Shown: one piece after another, positions 8,084-15,504 of the stretch
How positions within the stretch are numbered: position 1 is the first letter of the stretch
Layout: the number at the start of each line of letters is the position of its first letter
Assembly: GCA_021776775.1 (NCBI GenBank)
Contig: JAJFFE010000277.1
Coordinates: forward strand, 1-47,115
DNA: 47,115 bases
Direction: 5' to 3'
Source: Planctomycetota bacterium
GTDB lineage: Bacteria; Planctomycetota; UBA8108; UBA1146; JAJFFE01
Notes under the pieces: model-generated
Database searches by the model: none
What the model saw: the letters and a program-made list of their open reading frames with translations, nothing else
What the model was told of the DNA's origin: nothing
Made by a program: the position numbers and the translations under genes

Positions 8084-9385
8084 ATGCTGACTGTCCCTTC
8101 GAAGCTTGCCACGCTCTCGAACCAGACGACGCATCAGTGCCATCGACGATCGCCGATAAGAAAACTGACGTGCATCGCGGTGCTGTTCTTCGCGTGTGTG
8201 GCCCTCGTGCCGCATGCCACCTACGCTTCCGGCCCTGACTACTCGATCGAAGTCGGGGAGGCTAGCGTCGTCCCCGGCCAGGTAGAACTCCTCCTCCCGG
8301 TCATTGTCAGCTCGCCGCAAGAGTTGCAGGCGTGGTCGACGGGCCTTCAGTACGACAATAATCATCTCCAGCTCATCGGGGTCGTTCTCGAGGATACCGC
8401 TTCGGAGGGGCTCGATCCCACCGTTGAACTCAGCCCTATGCTTCCGCCGTTCAATGGGGTCCGTCTTGAGTACCCCGCTGATTCGCCGCTCCCGGCGGGT
8501 GCGGAAATGACCGTCGCATACTTGAGATTTGCGATCGTTCCAGGCGCTTTCCCCTCGGGCTCAGGAAGCTTCACGACCGTTGTCATTCTCGGAAGCCCGG
8601 CCGCGGAGTCATTCCCTCACGAATTCGAGCTACAGAGTGGCGCGATCGTGAACCCTCCTCTGACCGGTGCCGACTTGACGTTCTACTACGGCAACATTCT
8701 GCAAGTCATCGACTCCACAGGGAGCTACTACGAGTCGGTGTTCACCGCGGGAGCGCCCATCGTGGTGGAGCTGCGAATCTGGAGTCTGGACGCCGGCTCA
8801 AGCATTCGATTCCGGCTGCGCGCGACCGACCTGATCGACGAATTCCTCATCGCGTACGACCTCGACGAAACGATTCTCGAATCGATCGGCGGCGTGACGG
8901 TTGACGTGACGACGATCGGCGACGACCTAGAGATCGTCATCGAGGCGCCACTGATCCCAGCCGCCGTCGGCGAGCCGTTGATCTTCCTGGAGTTGACACC
9001 GGTTTCTCCGATCCAAGGCGAACTTCGGCTGAGCTTTGACCCGGACAACTGCGAGATTGACGGCGATCCGATCGACAACCTCTTGAATGGCGATTTCGTC
9101 TTGCAAGACGCCTTCATGCGCGGTGATGTGAACTTCGACGGTGAGTTCAACGTCGGCGACGTGGTCGAGTTGTTGCTCTACATGCACGGCACTTTGACGG
9201 AACTGGTCTGCGAGGATGCGGCAGACATCGACGACGACGACGAAGTCGCGATCAATGACGCCGTACTTGCGCTGTCGAGCTTGTTCTTGACCGGCGCCCC
9301 GCTGCCACCACCGTTCGAGGTGCCGGGAGTCGATCCCAGTGCGGACGATCCAGGGGACGCGATTTCCTGCCTTCCGGCGCTCTAG
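8084..9385 (+). CDS. Secreted protein with cohesin-like and dockerin-like domains
   Basis: A 433-aa predicted exported protein. A basic N-region is followed by a hydrophobic core (about residues 28-44) and a likely signal peptidase site after TYA (residue 48). Residues 53-185 resemble a cohesin/carbohydrate-binding beta-sandwich (buried alternating strands, a pattern like VVPGQVELLLPVIV). A second beta-rich segment follows (190-340). Residues 345-433 form a dockerin-type tail with two EF-hand-like calcium loops, DVNFDGEFNVGD and DIDDDDEVAIND, each followed by a helix, then a Pro/Asp-rich end. This tail type is abundant in Planctomycetota. ATG at 8084 is preferred, with GAAGGACGTGAG upstream; the longer reading from 7940 would place the signal peptide about 75 residues in. 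The binding partner is unknown; surface adhesion or extracellular assembly is an inference. Confidence 0.8.
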   Translation: MLTVPSKLATLSNQTTHQCHRRSPIRKLTCIAVLFFACVALVPHATYASGPDYSIEVGEASVVPGQVELLLPVIVSSPQELQAWSTGLQYDNNHLQLIGVVLEDTASEGLDPTVELSPMLPPFNGVRLEYPADSPLPAGAEMTVAYLRFAIVPGAFPSGSGSFTTVVILGSPAAESFPHEFELQSGAIVNPPLTGADLTFYYGNILQVIDSTGSYYESVFTAGAPIVVELRIWSLDAGSSIRFRLRATDLIDEFLIAYDLDETILESIGGVTVDVTTIGDDLEIVIEAPLIPAAVGEPLIFLELTPVSPIQGELRLSFDPDNCEIDGDPIDNLLNGDFVLQDAFMRGDVNFDGEFNVGDVVELLLYMHGTLTELVCEDAADIDDDDEVAINDAVLALSSLFLTGAPLPPPFEVPGVDPSADDPGDAISCLPAL

Positions 9386-9390
9386 AGGTG

Positions 9391-9538
9391 CGGCCGAAAA
9401 GTGCTGTTGATGCGAGAGGTCGCGATTTCAAGGTCAGTGCGCTCAGCGAAACGCAGTCGTATTGCTCATACTTCGAGTTTCGCCGGGCGTGCCGGCCGCC
9501 GGAAGCTCGAGATCTCGCGCGACATGACTTTTCGGCCG
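9391..9538. repeat. Widely spaced 12-bp inverted repeat
   Basis: CGGCCGAAAAGT (9391-9402) is matched by its exact reverse complement ACTTTTCGGCCG (9527-9538), with 124 bp between. The first arm begins 6 bp after the stop codon of the cohesin/dockerin gene. It could form the base of a large hairpin in the 3' UTR or be a pair of protein sites; no T-tract follows. The rest of 9386-9774 shows no gene: a 165-codon frame there is Arg-rich and runs into sodA out of frame. Confidence 0.4.
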
Positions 9539-9774
9539 GGCCTCTAGCGCGGGCTCAGGCCGCGAGATCCTCGACCACTTCCAGTTTCGTCTGGAAGGGC
9601 AGATATCGACGGGTGTTTGTGCCCGTCGAGCAAATCCGCCTGGTCGTTTCGCAGATTCGCGCAATCTTCCCAACCAGTTCTCAACCGGGCTCGGCCCCGT
9701 CACGTCGCACCCGTTGGCGTGTGGCCAGATCACGGGGCTCGGACCCGGGACGCCCCCTTCGGAATTGCCGGTCC

Positions 9775-9803
9775 TTGACCGCTCGTATTCGCCAAACTAT
9801 TCT
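9775..9803 (+). promoter_or_regulatory. Sigma-70-type promoter of sodA
   Basis: TTGACC (9775-9780), a 17-bp spacer and TATTCT (9798-9803) lie 50 bp upstream of the sodA ATG. This is one of the best housekeeping promoter matches in the window and implies a leader of about 45 nt. No operator was recognised. Confidence 0.6.
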
Positions 9804-9853
9804 CCGGCCTCGAAACCCGAACCAAGGTCCCTTCTTCAAGAAAAGAAAACACC

Positions 9854-10450
9854 ATGGCGTACGCATTGCCAGACCTGCCGTATGACTACTCCGCCCTCGA
9901 GCCCCACATCGATGCGCAGACCATGGAGATTCATCACTCGCGTCACCACGCGGCGTACGTTGCGAAGCTCAACGAAGCCGAGGACGCGTTGAAGGGTGCG
10001 ATCGAGTCCGGCGACGCCGCCGCAGCGGTCAAGTTGACGGGAGCCATCAACTTCAACGGTGGCGGTCACGTGAACCACTCCATGTTCTGGCAAACGATGA
10101 GTCCCGACGGCGGAGGAGTGCCCACGGGTGAGATCGCGGCCGCGATCGACGACGCATTCGGTAGTTTCGACTCGTTCAAAGGTGCGTTCGCCGGTCAGAC
10201 AGCTGTGATTCAGGGTAGCGGCTGGGGCTGGCTGTGTTACTGCCCGGTCGCGAAGCGCGTGACCTTTACGACCACAGCGAACCAGGACAATCCGGTGAAA
10301 ACTGGCCTCAAGCCGCTTCTCGGACTCGATGTCTGGGAGCATGCGTACTATTTGAACTACCAGAACAAGCGACCGGCATACATCGAAGCGTGGTGGAACG
10401 TCGTCAATTGGGACCAAGTCGCGAAGAACCTTCAAGCCGCTCGCGCGTAG
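9854..10450 (+). CDS. sodA: Superoxide dismutase, Fe/Mn family (Mn-type predicted)
   Basis: Converts superoxide to hydrogen peroxide and oxygen in the cytoplasm. At 198 aa it has the normal length. The four metal ligands are in place: H27 (MEIHHSRHH), H75 ([11 protein letters not shown]), D159 and H163 (LDVWEHAYY). GGG before HVNH and the Gln in TANQDNP (Q144) are features typical of Mn-binding members, so Mn is predicted rather than Fe; cambialistic use is possible. There is no signal peptide. It is a single gene with its own promoter (9775-9803) and terminator (10473-10511). The start ATG is preceded only by an A-rich stretch with a weak Shine-Dalgarno sequence (AAGAAAAG). Confidence 0.96.
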   Translation: MAYALPDLPYDYSALEPHIDAQTMEIHHSRHHAAYVAKLNEAEDALKGAIESGDAAAAVKLTGAINFNGGGHVNHSMFWQTMSPDGGGVPTGEIAAAIDDAFGSFDSFKGAFAGQTAVIQGSGWGWLCYCPVAKRVTFTTTANQDNPVKTGLKPLLGLDVWEHAYYLNYQNKRPAYIEAWWNVVNWDQVAKNLQAARA

Positions 10451-10472
10451 CCGGTTTGTGGTCCATTCGCGA

Positions 10473-10511
10473 GAACGGGCGCTCGGTTCTGACCAGAACC
10501 TGCGCCCGTTC
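10473..10511 (+). terminator. Rho-independent-like terminator after sodA
   Basis: GAACGGGCGC (10473-10482) pairs perfectly with GCGCCCGTTC (10502-10511), and inside it GGTTCT pairs with AGAACC (10485-10500). This makes a long nested hairpin starting 23 nt after the sodA stop. The tail (TTCTTCG) is only partly T-rich. Confidence 0.7.
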
Positions 10512-10590
10512 TTCGTGGCGAGTTCGACGAAAGATCGGCCTCGAAGACGCGAGCCGGATGAAAAACTCCCGGAACGGTGCCGAATGCCCT

Positions 10591-10618
10591 TTTACCTTAT
10601 TGGGACGCGCCCTAGAAT
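10591..10618 (+). promoter_or_regulatory. Candidate promoter of the nuo operon
   Basis: TTTACC (10591-10596) and TAGAAT (10613-10618) are separated by 16 bp, 260 bp ahead of nuoA. It would give a long untranslated leader. Motif evidence only. Confidence 0.4.
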
Positions 10619-10783
10619 GTCGCGCCGATGGGGGCGGGTAAATCCTCGCAGACCGTTACTGCGCATTCTGTTACGGAATTTTCAACCGGAAATGCCGTGA
10701 CCGTGAGTTACTCGAGTGGGTGACGAGAGTGCGTCGCGCGGTGTGGGAGCTAGGCCGACCGCGGTTTGGGACTCGTCCTCGCT

Positions 10784-10809
10784 GATAGCAATGACGCTCG
10801 ATAGCAATG
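10784..10809 (+). repeat. Perfect 10-bp direct repeat in the nuo leader
   Basis: GATAGCAATG occurs at 10784-10793 and again at 10800-10809 (16-bp period), about 70 bp before nuoA. It may be a regulator-binding site or part of an RNA element. No known operator consensus was recognised. The rest of 10512-10878 shows no gene. Confidence 0.45.
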
Positions 10810-10878
10810 GATCCTGAGGCCCGCGGCTAAGTCCGTTGCCGCCGAATCCGCCGTAACTCCACGCGCGAGGAGCAGACT

Positions 10879-11235
10879 GTGTCGGTCGACCTGATTCCCT
10901 TGGTGACGTTCGGGCTCCTTGCGCTCGTGGTCGCTGTCGGCGCGTTAGCTGCGTCCGAATTGCTCGGGCCCCGGCGTCGCGATCCGGAAAAGCTCACGAG
11001 CTACGAGTGTGGCGTGCCGATCTTCGAGACCGCACGAGAACCCTTTCACATTCGGTTCTACCTCATCGCGATCCTCTTCATTCTGTTCGACATCGAGACC
11101 GTCTTCATGGTTCCCTATGTGACCTTGTTCCGAGACCTCGGTGTCTTCGGCTTGGTCGAGATGGGCACGTTCGTGGCGATCTTGGGACTCGGACTCCTCT
11201 ATTGCTGGAAGCGAGGAGCGCTCGAATGGGATTAG
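10879..11235 (+). CDS. nuoA: NADH-quinone oxidoreductase subunit A
   Basis: Small membrane subunit of complex I that helps couple the hydrophilic arm to the proton-pumping arm. 118 aa with three predicted membrane helices (about 5-27, 55-80 and 88-108). The family motif around YECGVP (loop after helix 1) with its conserved Cys, and [18 protein letters not shown], are present. The start is GTG with GAGGAG 6 nt upstream. It is the first of the 14 nuo genes, and its last codons overlap the nuoB start by 10 nt. Confidence 0.97.
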   Translation: MSVDLIPLVTFGLLALVVAVGALAASELLGPRRRDPEKLTSYECGVPIFETAREPFHIRFYLIAILFILFDIETVFMVPYVTLFRDLGVFGLVEMGTFVAILGLGLLYCWKRGALEWD

Positions 11236-11717
11236 AAAGCCTACTCGGCGGCGAAGGATTCCTGACGACGAAGATCAACCAACTCGTCAACTGGGGCCGG
11301 TCCAACGCGCTGTGGCCGATGCCCTTTGGTACCGCCTGCTGTGCTATCGAGATGATGGCGACGCTCTCCGGTCGCTATGACCTCGCACGCTTCGGAGCCG
11401 AAGTGGTTCGGTTCTCTCCCCGGCAATCCGACATGCTGATCGTCAGTGGTCGTATTTCCATCAAGATGATGCCGGTCCTTCAGAAGATCTACCGGCAGAT
11501 GCCGGAGCCCAAGTGGGTTATCTCCATGGGAGCCTGCGCGTCGTGCGGTGGAGTGTTCGATACCTACACGCTGATCCAGGGGGTCGATCAGTTCATTCCG
11601 GTCGACGTTTACGTTCCGGGCTGCCCGCCGCGGCCCGAGTCCTTGATGGACGCCGTGTTCGAACTCCAGAAGATCATCAAGGGCGAAACGATCGCCAGCG
11701 GAAAGCACGGCAGCTGA
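11226..11717 (+). CDS. nuoB: NADH-quinone oxidoreductase subunit B
   Basis: Carries the terminal 4Fe-4S cluster N2 that reduces quinone. 163 aa. The ligand cysteines are the adjacent pair C38-C39 (TACCAIEMM), C104 (MGACASCGG) and C133 (VPGCPPRPE). The ATG at 11226 lies inside the nuoA end (10-nt overlap); the same frame is open 73 codons further upstream, but that part is nuoA read in another frame. nuoC begins one nucleotide after its stop. Confidence 0.97.
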   Translation: MGLESLLGGEGFLTTKINQLVNWGRSNALWPMPFGTACCAIEMMATLSGRYDLARFGAEVVRFSPRQSDMLIVSGRISIKMMPVLQKIYRQMPEPKWVISMGACASCGGVFDTYTLIQGVDQFIPVDVYVPGCPPRPESLMDAVFELQKIIKGETIASGKHGS

Positions 11718-11718
11718 A

Positions 11719-12375
11719 ATGACCGAGAGCGTTCTCTCCGACCTCCCCTCCGACGTCGGGGCTGTGGTCTTGAACCAAACCGATCACTACGGCCAACCCT
11801 GTATCTACGTCAAGCGCGAACACGCTTACGGGGTACTCGAGCGACTCAAGTCGGATTATCCGCTGCTCGTCCTAACGGACGTCACCGCTCTGGACTTCCT
11901 CGATCGGGACGCGCCGGAACGGTTTTGCATCGTCTACGTGATTCAGAACCGTGCGACCCACGAGATTTGTCGAATTCACGCTTGGGTCCCGGAAGAAGAT
12001 CCGCGGATCGCCAGCGTGTTGCCGTTGTGGAAGTTGGCCAAGTGGGGAGAGCGTGAGTGCCACGACATGTTCGGTATCGTCTTTGACGGCAACCCGGACC
12101 TGCGACGGCTCCTGATGCCGGAAGACTACCCCGGGTTCCCCCTTCTCAAGGACTACCCACTCAAGGGGCACGGTGAACGTGTGCAGTTCCCCCGTGTCGT
12201 GCCTGAGGGCGACGAGATGCACGCGAGGGAGCCCGAGGATTACCCCGTCACGATCGGCCGTGGGATGCACACTCCGGAATACATCGACGCGATGCGGGAC
12301 GCCTCGCGCCCGACGGCTCGCGACGACAAGGCTGACGGCGGTAAGCCTGACGGCAGTGAGGGAGCGGGCTCGTGA
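11719..12375 (+). CDS. nuoC: NADH-quinone oxidoreductase subunit C
   Basis: Peripheral-arm 30-kDa subunit, 218 aa. The recognisable core ends in the family signature around LLMPEDYPGFPLLKDYPLKG (about residues 135-154). C and D are separate genes here, not the fused NuoCD of enterobacteria. The last 35-40 residues (after about 180) are a hydrophilic Asp/Lys/Gly-rich tail outside the conserved domain. Its stop overlaps the nuoD GTG by 4 nt. Confidence 0.95.
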   Translation: MTESVLSDLPSDVGAVVLNQTDHYGQPCIYVKREHAYGVLERLKSDYPLLVLTDVTALDFLDRDAPERFCIVYVIQNRATHEICRIHAWVPEEDPRIASVLPLWKLAKWGERECHDMFGIVFDGNPDLRRLLMPEDYPGFPLLKDYPLKGHGERVQFPRVVPEGDEMHAREPEDYPVTIGRGMHTPEYIDAMRDASRPTARDDKADGGKPDGSEGAGS

Positions 12376-13697
12376 GCGACCAAGAATACGACGTCACCCC
12401 GGACCCGGCCGTGCTCCAGAAGGAGCTCCAAGAAGGCTGGGACAACCGCGGAAAAGCTCCGGCGAACGCCCCGAACCTCTTCGAGTTGGTCGATTCCGAC
12501 CTCGAGGGTGACGAGTTCGAGGGCAAGCGGATGGTCATGAACTTTGGGCCCCAGCATCCTGCCACGCACGGCACGCTGCGGTCGGTGTTTACGCTCGAGG
12601 GCGAAACGATCATCCACACGGATCCCGAGTTGGGATATCTGCACACTGGGTTCGAAAAACTCGGTGAGCACATGACCTATCAGCAGTGGGTCACAGTCAC
12701 CGACCGCATGAACTACTTGTCAGCGATCAATAATAACGTCGGTTATGCGGTCGCGGTCGAAGACCTGTTGCAGATCGAGGTCCCGGAGCGTTGCCAAGTC
12801 CTTCGCGTCATCATGTGCGAGCTGTCTAGGATCAGCGACCACATCCTCTGCCTGGGGCTGCAGGGCATGGACCTTGGAGCGTTCAGCGTCATGCTCTGGG
12901 CGTTCCGACAGCGCGAACGTATCTACGACATCATCGAAGCGGTGTGCGGTGCGAGGTTGACGACCTCGTGGACGCGTATCGGCGGTTTGATGAGAGACGT
13001 TCCGGACTTCTTCGAAGACCAGGTCTACACCTTCCTCGAGGATTTCCCGAAGCTCATCGAAGAGTACAACACGATGCTCACGAACAACCGGATCTTCGTC
13101 GATCGGTTGGTTGGCGTCGGAGTTTTGACCAAGGAAGACGCACTGAGTTTTGGCGTCACCGGTCCCATCGGACGCGCCTCCGGCGTGGACTTCGACGTCC
13201 GGCGAGACAATCCGTACCTCGGATACGACCGATTCGAGATCAACGTTCCGGTCCACGAAGAGGGTGACTGTTACGCGCGATATCTTCAGCGGATGCGAGA
13301 GGTCGAGAGTTCGCTCGACATCATTCGCCAAGCCCTGGCGGTCTTGCCGCCTGACGGCCCAGTCGACCATCCGGATTTCAAGCTGAGCCTTCCGGAGAAG
13401 GACGCGGTCTACAACGACATGGAATCCCTGATCCACCACTTCAAATTGGTGATGCTGGGGCACGGGATTCGGCCGGAAGCAGACACAGCGGTCTACAGGG
13501 CGACCGAGGCGCCGTGTGGCGAGCTTGGTTTCTTCATGTACTCGGACGGGTCGGATCACGCGTACCGACTTAGGATTCGTCCCCCGAGTTTCTACAATTA
13601 CGCTGTTTTCCCGTCGCTGAGTGAAGGAAGCATGATCTCGGACGCCGTCGCCGTGCTCTCGAGCCTTCACGTCATCGCAGGTGAGCTGGATCGGTGA
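12372..13697 (+). CDS. nuoD: NADH-quinone oxidoreductase subunit D
   Basis: 49-kDa subunit that forms the quinone pocket together with NuoB; related to the large subunit of NiFe hydrogenases. 441 aa. The quinone-site loop MNFGPQHPATHG is present near residue 56, and EAPCGELGFFMYSDG and RIRPPSFYNY near 380-410 are typical. About 50 residues precede the usual N-terminus. Start GTG in a GTGA overlap with nuoC. Downstream, nuoE again starts in a GTGA overlap. Confidence 0.97.
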   Translation: MSDQEYDVTPDPAVLQKELQEGWDNRGKAPANAPNLFELVDSDLEGDEFEGKRMVMNFGPQHPATHGTLRSVFTLEGETIIHTDPELGYLHTGFEKLGEHMTYQQWVTVTDRMNYLSAINNNVGYAVAVEDLLQIEVPERCQVLRVIMCELSRISDHILCLGLQGMDLGAFSVMLWAFRQRERIYDIIEAVCGARLTTSWTRIGGLMRDVPDFFEDQVYTFLEDFPKLIEEYNTMLTNNRIFVDRLVGVGVLTKEDALSFGVTGPIGRASGVDFDVRRDNPYLGYDRFEINVPVHEEGDCYARYLQRMREVESSLDIIRQALAVLPPDGPVDHPDFKLSLPEKDAVYNDMESLIHHFKLVMLGHGIRPEADTAVYRATEAPCGELGFFMYSDGSDHAYRLRIRPPSFYNYAVFPSLSEGSMISDAVAVLSSLHVIAGELDR

Positions 13698-14206
13698 GAG
13701 AGATGACCGACCTCGCGTTCTCGAAGGATGCGATGAAAGAGTACGAGTGGATGCTCACTCGGTACCCGAACAAGGAAGCGGCGCTCCTCCCGACTCTGCG
13801 CATCGCAGAGCGAGAGTTCGAGAACCTCGACCCCGCTGCAATGAAGTACGTCGCAGATTTGATGGGCCTCTCCCCCGCCAAGGTGCTCGGAGTCGTGACG
13901 TTCTACACGCACTACCGGCGAGAAGGCACGGGGACCTACCATCTTCAGGTCTGCAGTACGTTGTCCTGCGCGCTCCGGGGTTCCGAAGACGTCTGCGCGC
14001 ATCTCAGCGCGAAGCTGGGAGTCGGGCTGGGTGAGACGACCGACGATGGATTGTTTACCCTCTCCAAGGTCGAATGCCTCGCCTCGTGTGATACGGCGCC
14101 CATGCTTCAGTGCAATGACGACTACCACGAAGGACTTACGTTGGAAGACGTCGACCACCTGATCGATCGCCTCCGCGAAGAAGCGAAGGCCGGGGGTGCA
14201 GCATGA
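13694..14206 (+). CDS. nuoE: NADH-quinone oxidoreductase subunit E
   Basis: Thioredoxin-fold subunit with the 2Fe-2S cluster N1a, part of the NADH-oxidising module. 170 aa. Ligands follow the family pattern Cx4C...Cx3C: C87, C92 (CSTLSC) and C128, C132 (CLASC). The start may be GTG at 13694, coupled to the nuoD stop, or ATG at 13703; the former is kept because every neighbouring junction uses a 4-nt overlap. Confidence 0.96.
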   Translation: MREMTDLAFSKDAMKEYEWMLTRYPNKEAALLPTLRIAEREFENLDPAAMKYVADLMGLSPAKVLGVVTFYTHYRREGTGTYHLQVCSTLSCALRGSEDVCAHLSAKLGVGLGETTDDGLFTLSKVECLASCDTAPMLQCNDDYHEGLTLEDVDHLIDRLREEAKAGGAA

Positions 14207-15504
14207 GCTTCGAACCCATTCTTACGAAGTACCGACACGAGAAGGACTCGCACACGATCGACTTCTATCGTGGGCACGGTGGCTACGAGCAAGCCAAGAA
14301 GGCGATCCACGACTGGGCGCCCGACGACTTGATCGAAGAGGTCAAGAAGTCGAACCTCCGCGGTCGCGGCGGTGCCGGGTTCCCGACCGGCGTCAAGTGG
14401 AGCTTTGTCCCCAAGCAGACGGATAAGCCGAAGTATCTCGCGGTCAACGCAGACGAGTCCGAACCGGGCACGTTCAAAGACCGTGTGATCATGGAGACCG
14501 ACCCGCACCTCCTGCTCGAAGGCATCATGATTAGTTGCTGGGCGGTCGGGATCAACACGGCATACATCTACATTCGCGGCGAGATGGTTCACGGCTACAA
14601 CCAGCTCGTCAGCGCGTGCAAGGAAGCGTACGCGGCTGGCTTCCTCGGCAAGGGGATCTTCGGCAGTGACTTCGAGCTAGACGTCACGGTCCACCGCGGA
14701 GCCGGCGCATACATCTGCGGCGAAGAAACCGGCATGTTGACGTCGCTCGAAGGCGAGCGTGGACAACCGAAGCTGAAGCCACCGTTTCCAGCGATCGAAG
14801 GGTTGTTCGGCTGTCCGACGGTCGTCAACAACGTCGAGACTCTCGCCAATCTCCCCTTCATTCTGGAGAAAGGTGCTGATCACTTCCGGTCGATCGGACC
14901 CGAGAAGAGTCCCGGTCCGAAGCTCTTCTGTGTGAGCGGTCACGTCGAGAAGCCCGGCACCTACGAACTGCCGATGGGGGTCAACCTTCTGACTCTTATC
15001 AACGAGCACTGCGGCGGGGTGTGGAAGGGTCGCAAGCTGAAGGCGGTCATTCCCGGCGGGTCGTCGGCGCACGTTCTCCACGCTGACGAGTGCGACGTGA
15101 ACATGGACATCGAGTCGTTGGCGGCCGGCGGCAGCATGCTCGGTTCGGCTGGGGTTATCGTCATGGACGAGACCACCGACATGGTCGACGCTCTGCTCAA
15201 TATCATGAAATTCTACCACCACGAGTCCTGCGGTCAGTGTACACCGTGTCGCGAAGGCACGGGCTGGCTCGAAAAGATCGTCCACCGACTCCACCAAGGT
15301 CGCGGACGCAAAGAAGATCTAGACGTCGTGTTCGACGTGTGCGATCGCATGATCGGTAAGACGATCTGTGTGCTCGCAGACGCCGCGGCGTTTCCGGCCA
15401 TGTCGTTCATCGACAAGTTTCGTGACGAGTTCCTTGCCAAGTGCACGAATTCGGATCGATCAACCGCTCAAGCGACGAGCGGAGCGGGAGGCGTGAATGT
15501 CTGA
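14203..15504 (+). CDS. nuoF: NADH-quinone oxidoreductase subunit F
   Basis: 51-kDa subunit that binds NADH and FMN and carries 4Fe-4S cluster N3. 433 aa, the usual length. Visible motifs: RGRGGAGFPTG (NADH-binding glycine-rich loop), ESEPGTFKDR, GAGAYICGEETG (FMN region) and CGQCTPCREG (three of the four N3 ligands, with a later Cys in TICVLADAAA). It starts as ATG in an ATGA overlap with nuoE and overlaps nuoG by 8 nt. Confidence 0.98.
   Translation: MSFEPILTKYRHEKDSHTIDFYRGHGGYEQAKKAIHDWAPDDLIEEVKKSNLRGRGGAGFPTGVKWSFVPKQTDKPKYLAVNADESEPGTFKDRVIMETDPHLLLEGIMISCWAVGINTAYIYIRGEMVHGYNQLVSACKEAYAAGFLGKGIFGSDFELDVTVHRGAGAYICGEETGMLTSLEGERGQPKLKPPFPAIEGLFGCPTVVNNVETLANLPFILEKGADHFRSIGPEKSPGPKLFCVSGHVEKPGTYELPMGVNLLTLINEHCGGVWKGRKLKAVIPGGSSAHVLHADECDVNMDIESLAAGGSMLGSAGVIVMDETTDMVDALLNIMKFYHHESCGQCTPCREGTGWLEKIVHRLHQGRGRKEDLDVVFDVCDRMIGKTICVLADAAAFPAMSFIDKFRDEFLAKCTNSDRSTAQATSGAGGVNV

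Noticed and set aside
9388..9885. 165-codon frame between the cohesin/dockerin gene and sodA
   Set aside because: Arg-rich, no Shine-Dalgarno sequence, and it crosses the sodA promoter and start in a different frame.
12720..13670. 316-codon minus-strand frame
   Set aside because: Antisense shadow of nuoD.
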